Assembly (NCBI RefSeq): GCF_009789225.1
Contig: NZ_WSTA01000022.1
Coordinates: 1-49,993 of the forward strand
DNA length: 49,993 bases
Source: Agromyces seonyuensis
GTDB lineage: Bacteria > Actinomycetota > Actinomycetes > Actinomycetales > Microbacteriaceae
Reading direction: 5' to 3'
Under the pieces are notes generated by a model. The model was not told where the DNA came from, did not search any database, and worked only from the letters and a program-made list of their open reading frames with translations. Below, piece by piece: positions 34,561 to 47,900 of the stretch; the stretch's first letter is position 1, and every line of letters starts with the position of its first letter. A program made the position numbers and the translations under genes.

Positions 34561-36258
34561 ATGTCCACCGCGTACGACCCGAAGCCGCGCTCGCGCACTG
34601 TGACCGACGGCATCGAAGCCATGACCAGCCGCGGGATGCTCCGCGCCGTCGGCATGGGCGATGCCGACTGGGAGAAGCCGCAGATCGGCATCGCGAGCTC
34701 CTGGAACGAGATCACCCCCTGCAACCTCTCGCTCGCGCGTCTCGCGCAGGCGGCGAAGGAGGGCGTGCACTCCGGCGGCGGCTACCCGCTGCAGTTCGGC
34801 ACCGTCTCCGTCTCCGACGGCATCTCCATGGGCCACGAGGGCATGCACTTCTCGCTCGTGTCCCGCGAGGTCATCGCCGACTCCGTCGAGACGGTCATGC
34901 AGGCCGAGCGCCTCGACGGCTCCGTGCTGCTCGCCGGCTGCGACAAGTCGATCCCCGGCATGCTCATGGCCGCGGCCCGCCTCGACCTCGCCTCGGTCTT
35001 CGTCTACGCGGGCTCGATCGCCCCCGGCTGGGTGCGCCTGTCCGACGGCACCGAGAAGGACATCACGATCATCGACTCGTTCGAGGCGGTCGGCGCGGTC
35101 AAGGCCGGCACCATGAGCGAGGCCGACGCCAAGCGCATCGAGTGCGCCTTCGCGCCCGGCGAGGGCGCGTGCGGCGGCATGTACACCGCCAACACGATGG
35201 CCTCCGTCGCCGAGGCCCTCGGCCTCTCGCTGCCGGGCTCGGCGTCGCCGCCCTCCGCCGACCGCCGCCGCGACTACTACTCGCACCGCGCGGGCGAGGC
35301 CGTCGTGAACCTGCTCAAGCACGGCATCACGGCGCGGCAGATCCTCACCAAGCAGGCGTTCGAGAACGCCATCGCGGTCGGCATGGCGCTCGGCGGCTCG
35401 ACGAACATCGTGCTGCACCTGCTCGCGATCGCGCACGAGGCCGAGGTCGAGCTCACGCTCGACGACTTCAACCGCATCGGCTCGAAGGTGCCGCACATCG
35501 GCGACCTCAAGCCCTTCGGCAAGTACGTCATGAACGACGTCGACCGCCGCGGCGGCCTGCCCGTGCTCATGAAGGCGCTGCTCGACGCGGGCCTCATCCA
35601 CGGCGACGCCCTCACGGTCACCGGCAAGACCCTCGCCGAGAACCTCGCCGAGATGGAGATCGAGCCGCTCGACGGCGAGGTGCTGCGCACGCTCGACAAT
35701 CCGATCCACGAGACCGGCGGCCTCACGATCCTCAAGGGCACGCTCGCCCCCGAGGGCGCGGTCGTGAAGACGGCCGGCTTCGACGCCGAGGTGTTCGAGG
35801 GGCCGGCCCGCGTCTTCGAGCGCGAGCGCGCCGCGATGGACGCCCTGACCGCCGGCGAGATCAAGCACGGCGACGTCGTCGTCATCCGCTACGAAGGCCC
35901 CAAGGGCGGCCCCGGCATGCGCGAGATGCTCGCCATCACGGCCGCCATCAAGGGCGCTGGGCTCGGAAAAGATGTACTACTCTTGACGGACGGTCGATTC
36001 TCAGGCGGCACAACCGGACTGTGCATCGGCCACATAGCACCCGAGGCGGTGGACGCAGGTCCCGTCGCTCTCGTGCGCGATGGTGATCTGATTCGGGTCG
36101 ATATCGCGGCTCGGTCGCTCGACCTACTGGTCGACGAGGCCGAGCTGGCAGCCCGCCGCGACGGCTGGGCGCCGCTTCCTCCGCGCTATACCCGTGGCGT
36201 CCTCGCGAAGTACTCCAAGCTCGTTCGTTCCGCCGCCCAGGGCGCGGTCACGGGCTGA
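34561..36258 (+). CDS. ilvD: Dihydroxy-acid dehydratase
   Basis: The 565-residue iron-sulfur enzyme performs the fourth step of isoleucine/valine synthesis (third for valine), removing water from dihydroxy acids. The cluster cysteines are C54 (PCNLSL), C127 ([10 protein letters not shown]) and C204 ([12 protein letters not shown]); the C-terminal motif [18 protein letters not shown] is complete. From codon 466 to the end the codon choice changes sharply: about 30 of 101 codons end in A or T, against a few percent before. The protein itself looks normal. It is 48 nt before ilvB, on the same strand. Confidence 0.95.
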   Translation: MSTAYDPKPRSRTVTDGIEAMTSRGMLRAVGMGDADWEKPQIGIASSWNEITPCNLSLARLAQAAKEGVHSGGGYPLQFGTVSVSDGISMGHEGMHFSLVSREVIADSVETVMQAERLDGSVLLAGCDKSIPGMLMAAARLDLASVFVYAGSIAPGWVRLSDGTEKDITIIDSFEAVGAVKAGTMSEADAKRIECAFAPGEGACGGMYTANTMASVAEALGLSLPGSASPPSADRRRDYYSHRAGEAVVNLLKHGITARQILTKQAFENAIAVGMALGGSTNIVLHLLAIAHEAEVELTLDDFNRIGSKVPHIGDLKPFGKYVMNDVDRRGGLPVLMKALLDAGLIHGDALTVTGKTLAENLAEMEIEPLDGEVLRTLDNPIHETGGLTILKGTLAPEGAVVKTAGFDAEVFEGPARVFERERAAMDALTAGEIKHGDVVVIRYEGPKGGPGMREMLAITAAIKGAGLGKDVLLLTDGRFSGGTTGLCIGHIAPEAVDAGPVALVRDGDLIRVDIAARSLDLLVDEAELAARRDGWAPLPPRYTRGVLAKYSKLVRSAAQGAVTG

Positions 36259-36299
36259 GGCTTTCCGCGCCCTCTCACGATCACTCATCGCATCGTTAG

Positions 36300-39865
<3,566 letters not shown>

Positions 39866-39873
39866 GCCTGCCC

Positions 39874-39911
39874 GAACGGCCCGTCCCGGATCTTTCCGGG
39901 GCGGGCCGTTC
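39874..39911 (+). terminator. Main terminator of the ilv operon
   Basis: GAACGGCCCGTCCCGG (39874-39889) pairs with CCGGGGCGGGCCGTTC (39896-39911) with one T-G pair, around a 6-nt loop ATCTTT. This is a 16-bp stem. Confidence 0.85.
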
Positions 39912-40142
39912 CGCATCTGCGGACGGCGGTCGGCGCGGACATCCGGCGCGCTTCGCTGCGCGGACGAGCGGATCCGGGTGCGCGGATGAGCATCCTGCTC
40001 GCTTGCGCGAAATGGCCCGGACGATCGGCGGAATGTTCATGGAATCGTCACGCCGCCCCCTTGTCTGAGAATCGGCTGAGCCGACAGGATGGCCGAAGCT
40101 GTGCAAAGCCCGGCAGTCGTCCCAGACGAAGGAGTGTGCCCT
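39912..40142. other. Region upstream of the secreted nuclease gene
   Basis: No gene is seen in these 231 nt. GTTCATGGAATCGTCACG at 40035-40052 resembles two 11-bp PHO-box-like half sites of actinobacteria, weakly. GAAGGAG (40130-40136) is the ribosome site of the next gene. Confidence 0.35.
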
Positions 40143-43100
40143 GTGCGCCCAACTGGAAGATCACTGATCGGCGGCGTCGCCGCCGTCTCACTGGCGCTGG
40201 GAGGTGTCGCCGCCTCGGGCATCCCGGCCTTCGCGGCGGTCTCCGCCTCCGCGCCCGTCATCATCAACGAGGTCTACGGCGGAGGCGGCAACAGCGGCGC
40301 CACGTACAAGCAGGACTTCGTCGAGCTCTACAACCCGGGCAGCGCCCCCGTCTCGCTCGCCGGCTGGTCCGTGCAGTACGCCTCGGCGTCCGGGGCGTTC
40401 AGCGCGAGCCTCACGACCCCGCTCGCCGGCAGCATCCCCGCCGGCGGCCACTTCCTCGTCGGCCAGGGCTTCGGCACCGGCGGCACGCTCGACCTCCCGA
40501 CCGTCGACGTCCTCGGCACGACCGCGATGAGCGGCACCGCCGGCAAGGTCGCCCTCGTCAACACGACGACGCCCCTCAGCTGCGGCCAAACGGCGGGCGC
40601 CTCGTGCGCCGCCTCGGCGAGCGTCGTCGACTTCGTCGGCTTCGGCACGACGGCGAACGCGTTCGCGGGCACCGGCCCCACCGTCGCCCCGTCGAACGCC
40701 AACTCCGTCTCGCGCAACGCCGCGCACGCCAACACCGCGAACAACGCGGCCGACTTCACGGCCGGCGCTCCGTCGCCGACCAACGCCGGCTCGGGCGGCA
40801 CCGACCCCGAGCCCGGCGGCGACGTCACCATCGCCGAGATCCAGGGCACTGGTGCGGCCTCGCCGCTCGCCGGCCAGACCGTCACCACGACGGGCGTCGT
40901 GACGGCGGCCTACCCGACCGGCGGATTCAACGGCTTCGTCATCCAGACCGCCGGCACCGGCGGCGCGCTCGACCTCGCGACCCACACCGCCTCCGACGCG
41001 GTCTTCGTCTTCGGATCGGCCGCCACGGCGCTCGTCGAGGTCGGCGACCACGTCGAGGTCACCGGCGCCGTCAGCGAATGGAACGGACTGACCGAGATCA
41101 CCGCGGCGGCCGCCGACGTGAGCGTGCTCGCCGAGCCCGCGACCGTGACGCCGGCATCCGTGGCCTGGCCTGCGACCGACGCCCAGCGCGAGTCGCTCGA
41201 GTCGATGCTCGTGGCACCGACCGGCGACTACACCGTCTCGAACACGTACTCGACCAACCAGTACGGCGAGGTCGGCCTCGCGTTCGGCACCGCGCCGCTC
41301 CTGCAGCCGACCGAGGTCGCCGACGCCGGCTCCGCCGAGTACACGGCGGTCGTCGCCGACAACGCCGCCAAGGCGGTCGTGCTCGACGACGGCGCCACGA
41401 CGAACTTCCTCTCGGCGGCGAACAGCGGGCTGACCCCGCCGTACGTCTCGACGACGGCGCCCGTGCGCGTCGGCGCGGCCGTGACGTTCGACGAGCCGGT
41501 CATCGTGGACTTCCGCAACAACGTCTGGAAGCTCAACCCGACCTCGGCCTACGTCGCCGGCGGCGAGGCATCCGTGACCTTCGAGAACGACCGCACCGAG
41601 GCCCCGGCCGAGGTCGGCGGCGACGTCACCGTCGCCTCGTTCAACGTGCTCAACTACTTCACGACGCTCGGCTCCGAGACCGCCGGCTGCACCTCCTACA
41701 ACGACCGCGCCGGCAACGGCGTCACGGTCAACAGCTGCCCGGGCACCGGCCCGCGCGGCGCGTGGGACGCGGGCGACCTCGCTCAGCAGCAGCAGAAGAT
41801 CGTCGCGGCGATCAACGCGCTCGACGCCGACGTGGTGGGCCTGCTCGAGATCGAGAACTCGGCCGCCGTCGACGGCGTCGCCGATGAGGCGCTCGACACC
41901 CTCGTCGACGCGCTCAACGCGGCTGCCGGGTCCGAGAAGTGGGCGTACGTGCCCTCCTCCTCGGAGCTGCCCGCCGTCTCGCTGCAGGACGCCATCACGA
42001 ACGCCCTGATCTACCAGCCCGCGGCCGTGGAGACCGTCGGCGCCTCGCGCGCCCTCGGCACGGAGAGCGACGGCGACGAGGCGTTCTCGAACGCCCGCGA
42101 GCCGATCGGCCAGGAGTTCGCTCCCGTCGAGGGCGGCGAGTCCGTCTTCGTGAGCGTCAACCACTTCAAGTCCAAGGGCTCGGCCGGTCCGCTGCCCGGC
42201 GACGCCGACTCGGGCGACGGCCAGGGCGCATCCAACGCCTCGCGCGTCGCGCAGGCCGAGGCGCTCTCCGCGTGGATCGACGGGATCACCGACGAGGGCG
42301 ACGCCGTCGCGCTCGTGGGCGACTTCAACTCGTACACGCAGGAGGACCCGCTCCAGGAGCTCTACGCGGACGGCTACGTCGACGCCGCGGCCGAGCTCGC
42401 CGAGGGGCAGTACTCGTACTCCTTCTCGGGCCTGTCGGGCTCGCTCGACCACGTGCTGCTCAACGAGGCCGCGTTCGCGCGGGCGACTGGCGCCGACGTG
42501 TGGGAGATCAACGCCGAGGAGTCGATCGCGCTGGAGTACAGCCGTGAGAACTACCACGGCACGAACTTCTACGCGCCCGGTCCCTTCCGCTCGAGCGACC
42601 ACGACCCGGTGATCGTCGGCCTCGGCGCCGGCGACGTGCCCGCCGAGCCGGTCGACCTCACGTTCCTCAACATCAACGACTTCCACGGCCGCATCGAGTC
42701 CACGACGACGAACGGCGTCGTGGCGTCGAACACCGTGAAGTTCGCGGGAACCGTCGAGGCGCAGCGCGCCGCGGCGACCGGTCCCGTCGCCCTCCTCTCG
42801 GCGGGCGACAACATCGGCGCGTCGCTCTTCGCCTCCGCCGTCGCCGACGATCAGCCCACGATCGACGTGCTCAACGCGCTCGAGCTCGAGACGTCGGCCG
42901 TCGGCAACCACGAGTTCGACCGCGGGTTCGCCGACCTCACCGACCGGGTCATCCCGGCGGCGGAGTTCTCCTACCTCGGCGCCAACGTCTACCTCGACGG
43001 CACGACCACTCCCGCCCTGCAGGAGTACGAGCTGCTCGAGATGGGCGGCGTCACCGTCGGCGTCATCGGCGTCGTCACCGAGGAGACCCCCTCGCTGGTG

Positions 43101-44885
43101 ACCCCGGGCGGCATCGCGACCATCGACTTCGGCGACCCCGTCGAGGCCGTCAACCGCGTCGCGGCGCAGCTCTCGGACGGCGACGAGTCGAACGGCGAGG
43201 CCGACGTCATCATCGCCGAGTACCACGACGGCGCGAGCGCGGGCACGCCCGACGGCGCGACGCTCGAAGAGGAACTCGCCGCGGGCGGTCCGTTCGCGGC
43301 GCTCGTCGAGGACACCTCGGCCGAGGTCGACGCGATCTTCACCGGACACACCCACAAGCAGTACGCGTGGGAGGGCCCCGTGCCCGGCGAGCCCGGTGAG
43401 ACCCGTCCGATCGTGCAGACCGGCTCGTACGGCGAGTTCATCGGCAAGGTCGTGCTGACGTACGACCCCGAGACCGACGAGGTCACGGCGCACTCGCAGT
43501 CGAACGTCGCACGCACGACGACCGCGGACGCGACGCTCATCGCGACGTACCCGCGGGTCGCCGCGGTCAACTCGATCGTCACCGCGGCCATCGCGGCGGC
43601 GGACGTGGTCGGCCGGCAGCCGGTCGGTTCGGTGACCGCGGACATCACGACCGCGTTCGCGGGCGGTTCCTACGTCAACGGCAAGTACACGGGCTCCGGC
43701 CCGACGCCCACGACGGGACGCGACGACCGCGCGAAGGAGTCGGCACTCGGCGACCTCGTCGCCGACGCGCTGCTCGACACGCTCGACACCGAGCAGTACG
43801 GCAGCGCCGAGATCGGCGTGGTCAACCCCGGCGGACTGCGGAGCGAACTGCTCTACTCGCCCGACGGCGTGATCACGTACGCCGAGGCGAACGCGGTCCT
43901 GCCCTTCGTCAACAACCTCTGGACGACCACCCTCACGGGCGCGCAGTTCACGACGATGCTCGAGCAGCAGTGGCAGACCAACGCCGACGGCACCATCCCG
44001 AGCCGGCCGTACCTGCAGCTCGGCCTCTCCGACAACGTGACGTACACGTTCGACCCGGCCGCACCGCTCGGTTCGCACATCACGTCGGTGACGGTGAACG
44101 GCGAGCCGCTCGACCCGTCGGCCGAGTACCGCGTCGGCACGTTCTCGTTCCTGGTGACGGGCGGCGACAACTTCCGCGTCTTCACCCAGGGCACGAACGC
44201 GACCGACACCGGTCTCGTCGACCGCGACGCGTGGATCGCCTACCTGCAGGCGAACCCGGGCCTCGAGCCCGACTTCGCCCGTCAGGCCGTGCAGGTGCCG
44301 ACCGTGCCGACGAGCGTCCTCGCGGGCGAGTCGGTCACCGTGCCGGTGGCCGGTCTCGACCTGACGAGCATCGGTTCGCCGCAGAACGCCTCGATCGAGA
44401 CGTTCCTCGACGGCGTGTCGCTCGGCACGACCACGGTCGCGGGCGGTGCGGCGAACGTCTCCGCACTCGTCCCCGCGGGCACGTCGGCCGGTGCGCACGA
44501 GCTCACGCTCGTCGCCGCCCCGTCCGGCACCACGGTGACCCTCCCGCTGACCGTCGAGGCCCCCGTCCCGACCGAGCCGGCCTGGGACCGCTGGAAGGTC
44601 TACACGGCGGGCGATCGGGTGCTCTACCAGGGCGCCGTCTACGTGGCGCAGTGGTGGACGCTGGCCGTCTCGCCGGACGCGACCCCGTGGGGCGCCTGGG
44701 CCGAGGTCGGTGCGCCGGTCGTGACCGGCCAGGGCACGTACGGCGCGTGGACCGACTCGTGGATCTACACGGGCGGCGAGGTCGTCGCGCACGACGGACA
44801 CCTGTGGAAGGCGCAGTGGTGGACCCGCAACCAGGAGCCCGGCGCGAGCCAGTGGGGTCCGTGGAAGGATCTCGGCGCCTACTGA
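40143..44885 (+). CDS. Secreted multidomain nuclease/5'-nucleotidase with chitin-binding-type modules
   Basis: The 1580-residue protein starts with a signal peptide (basic VRPTGR, then a hydrophobic stretch, cleavage after AFA near residue 31). Domains in order: lamin-tail domain (about 36-215, PVIINEVYGGGGNSG), OB-fold/YhcR-like (230-330), ExeM/NucH-type endonuclease-exonuclease-phosphatase (495-820, VASFNVLNYF, LLEIENS, LVGDFNSY, SSDHDPVIVG), metallophosphatase of the 5'-nucleotidase family (838-1090, LNINDFHGR, GNHEFDRGF, GHTHKQ), its C-terminal domain (to about 1380), an Ig-like domain, and two CBM5/12 modules (from W1481). It would degrade extracellular DNA and nucleotides to phosphate and nucleosides. 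GTG 40143 follows GAAGGAG by 6 nt. No sorting signal is seen. Confidence 0.9.
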   Translation: MRPTGRSLIGGVAAVSLALGGVAASGIPAFAAVSASAPVIINEVYGGGGNSGATYKQDFVELYNPGSAPVSLAGWSVQYASASGAFSASLTTPLAGSIPAGGHFLVGQGFGTGGTLDLPTVDVLGTTAMSGTAGKVALVNTTTPLSCGQTAGASCAASASVVDFVGFGTTANAFAGTGPTVAPSNANSVSRNAAHANTANNAADFTAGAPSPTNAGSGGTDPEPGGDVTIAEIQGTGAASPLAGQTVTTTGVVTAAYPTGGFNGFVIQTAGTGGALDLATHTASDAVFVFGSAATALVEVGDHVEVTGAVSEWNGLTEITAAAADVSVLAEPATVTPASVAWPATDAQRESLESMLVAPTGDYTVSNTYSTNQYGEVGLAFGTAPLLQPTEVADAGSAEYTAVVADNAAKAVVLDDGATTNFLSAANSGLTPPYVSTTAPVRVGAAVTFDEPVIVDFRNNVWKLNPTSAYVAGGEASVTFENDRTEAPAEVGGDVTVASFNVLNYFTTLGSETAGCTSYNDRAGNGVTVNSCPGTGPRGAWDAGDLAQQQQKIVAAINALDADVVGLLEIENSAAVDGVADEALDTLVDALNAAAGSEKWAYVPSSSELPAVSLQDAITNALIYQPAAVETVGASRALGTESDGDEAFSNAREPIGQEFAPVEGGESVFVSVNHFKSKGSAGPLPGDADSGDGQGASNASRVAQAEALSAWIDGITDEGDAVALVGDFNSYTQEDPLQELYADGYVDAAAELAEGQYSYSFSGLSGSLDHVLLNEAAFARATGADVWEINAEESIALEYSRENYHGTNFYAPGPFRSSDHDPVIVGLGAGDVPAEPVDLTFLNINDFHGRIESTTTNGVVASNTVKFAGTVEAQRAAATGPVALLSAGDNIGASLFASAVADDQPTIDVLNALELETSAVGNHEFDRGFADLTDRVIPAAEFSYLGANVYLDGTTTPALQEYELLEMGGVTVGVIGVVTEETPSLVTPGGIATIDFGDPVEAVNRVAAQLSDGDESNGEADVIIAEYHDGASAGTPDGATLEEELAAGGPFAALVEDTSAEVDAIFTGHTHKQYAWEGPVPGEPGETRPIVQTGSYGEFIGKVVLTYDPETDEVTAHSQSNVARTTTADATLIATYPRVAAVNSIVTAAIAAADVVGRQPVGSVTADITTAFAGGSYVNGKYTGSGPTPTTGRDDRAKESALGDLVADALLDTLDTEQYGSAEIGVVNPGGLRSELLYSPDGVITYAEANAVLPFVNNLWTTTLTGAQFTTMLEQQWQTNADGTIPSRPYLQLGLSDNVTYTFDPAAPLGSHITSVTVNGEPLDPSAEYRVGTFSFLVTGGDNFRVFTQGTNATDTGLVDRDAWIAYLQANPGLEPDFARQAVQVPTVPTSVLAGESVTVPVAGLDLTSIGSPQNASIETFLDGVSLGTTTVAGGAANVSALVPAGTSAGAHELTLVAAPSGTTVTLPLTVEAPVPTEPAWDRWKVYTAGDRVLYQGAVYVAQWWTLAVSPDATPWGAWAEVGAPVVTGQGTYGAWTDSWIYTGGEVVAHDGHLWKAQWWTRNQEPGASQWGPWKDLGAY

Positions 44886-44903
44886 GCCGAGGAGCATCCT
44901 GAG

Positions 44904-44967
44904 CCGGACGCGAGTCCGGTGAACCGATGAGGCGGCGGGCCGTCCCGGGAGACCGGGGCGGGCCGCC
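44904..44967. terminator. Double hairpin between convergent genes (two-way terminator)
   Basis: CCGGAC-GCGA-GTCCGG (44904-44919) is followed by a long stem, GGCGGGCCGTCCCGG (44934-44948) with CCGGGGCGGGCCGCC (44953-44967), around GAGA and with one mismatch. It lies just after the nuclease stop and 6 nt beyond the stop of the minus-strand regulator, so it serves both. Confidence 0.8.
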
Positions 44968-44973
44968 GTCGTG

Positions 44974-47900
44974 TCACCCGTCGAAGCCGCAGGCGCTCGA
45001 TACGGCGTCGCCGTCGGCGTTGTAGGTGCGCTGCTCGGTCGCCGTGAAGCCGCGTCCGGCCAGCCGGCAGACGGCCTCGAGCTGCCGCTCGGGGTCGAGA
45101 TCCCAGACCACGACGCCGTCGGCGGTCGACACGGCGAGTTCGAGGCCGTCCGATCGGAGGACTGCGGGGGCGAACACGCCGAGGTCCGAACGGAACGGGT
45201 CGCCGATGCGGATGCCCGTCGCGGTGTCGAACATGAGCACCGTGCCGTCGAGGGCCGTCACGGCCATGGTGTCGGCGTCCCGGGTGACGGACGGGGCGGC
45301 GAGGGCGCTCGCGGACCCGGGGATCGAGCCGGTCCGTTCGAACGGGTCGAGGGCATAGCGGATCATCTGGTCGCCCTCGAGCGCGATCACCTCGCCGTCC
45401 GCGGCCATCGCGTGCTCGCGGAAGTCGACGAAACGCAGGTCCACGAGCGAGTGGTCGTCGCGGCGCACCGTGGCGAACCGCTCCAGTAGGTCGCCGTCCT
45501 GGCCGTCGCCGAGGACGGTCACGGCGATGAGGTCGCTGCCGCGCGCCGCCGCCAGCGAGAGCGGCATCCCCGTGCCGCCCTGCGGTCCTTCGCCGCCACG
45601 CACTGCCCACGGCTCGCCGACCTTCGAGCCGTCGACGGGGTCGAGGTCCTGGATCCGGCCGTCGAAGCGGACCGCGTGGATCAGCTCGTCCTCGGCCGAG
45701 GTGAAGGCGCCGACGAGGCCCCAGTGCGGCTCGGCGACGTCCTCGCCGGTCTCGGCCGAGACGATGCGGACGACTCCCGCGGCGGGGTCGCGGAACAGCA
45801 CCCGCCGGCCGTGCGCCCAGACGGCGTTGGCGAGGGGGACGTCGAAGGGGGCGCCCGTGCCGCCGGTGGCGGTGTCGGTCACGGCGACGCCCGCCCACGG
45901 CGCATCCGCCCAGGGGTTGTTCCGGTCTTCGGGCGCCCGGGTCGCGATCGGCGCGGTGAGCACCCCGGAGCCTTCGAAGGAGTAGCCGCCGACGAGCATC
46001 CGCCCGGCCGCCACGAGCCGGCGGCCGGGCCCGTCGCCGTCGAGCCGCCAGCGGGAGAGCACCGGGTCGTCGGTGCTGATCGCGGTGACCACGAGGCCGT
46101 CGGCGCTCGTGCTGAGCACGCCCACCTCGCCGTTCACCGGGCCGAGACCGGCGTCCGCGAGAGGCGCTCCGTCCGCGAGGTCGAGCGCGGTGATGCGGCC
46201 GAACCGCGTGCCGCAGAGGGCCCGGCCCCACGGTTCCGCGATCGCGACGGAGGTGCACGGCGGCGCCGTCACGGCGTCGTCGCCGTTCGTCCAGCGCACC
46301 GACGCGGCCGCGGGATCGACGGCGACCACGCCGGCGTCGCCCGAGGCCACGACGACGCCCGACGGGCCGAGCGCCATCGCGAGGTTGGCGGTCGACTCCG
46401 GTACGCGGATGACGTCCGCGACGCGGGCCGCGACGGGGTCGATGACGTCGATGCGGTCGTCGAGCCGTCCGACGAGCAGATCGCCGTCCGCGTCGAACAC
46501 GGCGGATGCGACCGAGGAGTCGTGATCGAGGTCGACCGGGTGCTCACCGGCGACCCGGCGCGGGGCGCCGCCCGCGGTGGAGACGAGCCAGGTGCTGCCG
46601 TCGCGGGCGTCGGCCACGGCGATCGTCGCGCCATCCTGGGAGAGGGCGAGGGCGCCCGTACCGGCCTGCAGCCGCAGGGGCTCGAGCACCCGCTCGCCCG
46701 TGCCGAGGTCGAAGGCCACGAGGTCGGACTGCGGCGACGTGCCGTAGCGGGTGACGCCGCGGTCCTGGGTCTTCGCCGGCCAGAGGACCGCGCCGATCCG
46801 GCCGTCTCCGCTCACGGCGACGAGGGGGTACGGCCCGAGATCGACCGGTCCCGGCTCGAAGCCGAGGTCCACCTCGTCGAGCAGTTCGCCGGTGACGGTG
46901 TCCCGGAGGCCGTCGGGGCCGTCCTCGTCGACGACGAGCGCCGTCCCGTCGCGGCCGGGGATCGTGCTGCCGAAGATGCGCCCCTCCGTGGGGACGGTCG
47001 CGTTGCCGAGCAGGCCGCCCGCCGCCTGCAGCACCGCGGTCAGTCCCGAGCGGGTGCGCGGGTCGTCGGGTTCGCGGCGGTACGCCTCCGCGGCGAGGAG
47101 GGCGGCGACCTCCAACTCGGTGGAACGCAGCGCGAGCGCCGTCGCGACGAGGGCCTCGATGCTCGCCCGGTCGCGCTGCGTGCGGGCATCCTGGGAGGTC
47201 TGCACGACGGCCGTGCCCGCCGTGACGAGCAGCACGATGAGCACGCCGGCGGCCGCGAGCAATGCCGTCAGCCGCCGGTTCTGCCGGCGGTCGCGGCGCG
47301 CCCGTTCGGCCAGCCGCAGCGACTCCTCGGTCGACTCCCGCACCGAGGCGTCGAGGAACTCCTGCTCGAGCCGGATGAGGTCGCGCGGCGCGTTCGCCCG
47401 CCATTCCTCGGCCGCCTCGAGGCGGGCGCCCCGGTAGAGGTCGTCGGGGGAGCGGCCCGCGGCATCCCAGTCGGTGGCCGCCGCGGCGATCGCGGCGATC
47501 GTCCGCGCGCCCTCGGCATCCTCGGCGAGCCAGGTGCGCAGGCGCGGCCAGGCGGTCGCGACGGCCTCGTGCGCCACGTCGACGACGTCCTCGCCGGTGC
47601 TGACGAGGCGGTGCGCGGTGAGCAGTGCGAGCACGCGGGCATGGGCGTCGTCGGTCTGCAGGGTCGTGAGCGGCACCCGTCGGCGCACGGGCGCACCGTC
47701 CTCCGAGGGAGCGATGAGGCGCAGGAACATCGCCCGGCAGACGTGCCGGTCCTCGGGGGCGAGTTCGGCGTACGCCTGCTCGGCCGACTGGGCGATCGCC
47801 CCCGAGATGCCGCCGGATGCCTCGTAGCCGGCGACCGTCAAGGTGGCGCCCTCGCGTCGCAGCCAGGTCTCGGCCAGCGCGTGGGAGAGGTGGGGGAGGG

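Noticed and set aside
40188-44897. 1569-residue minus-strand open frame
   Set aside because: Shadow of the secreted nuclease gene: composition dominated by Arg, Asp, Glu, Val and Gly without domains. The plus frame has a signal peptide and clear motifs.
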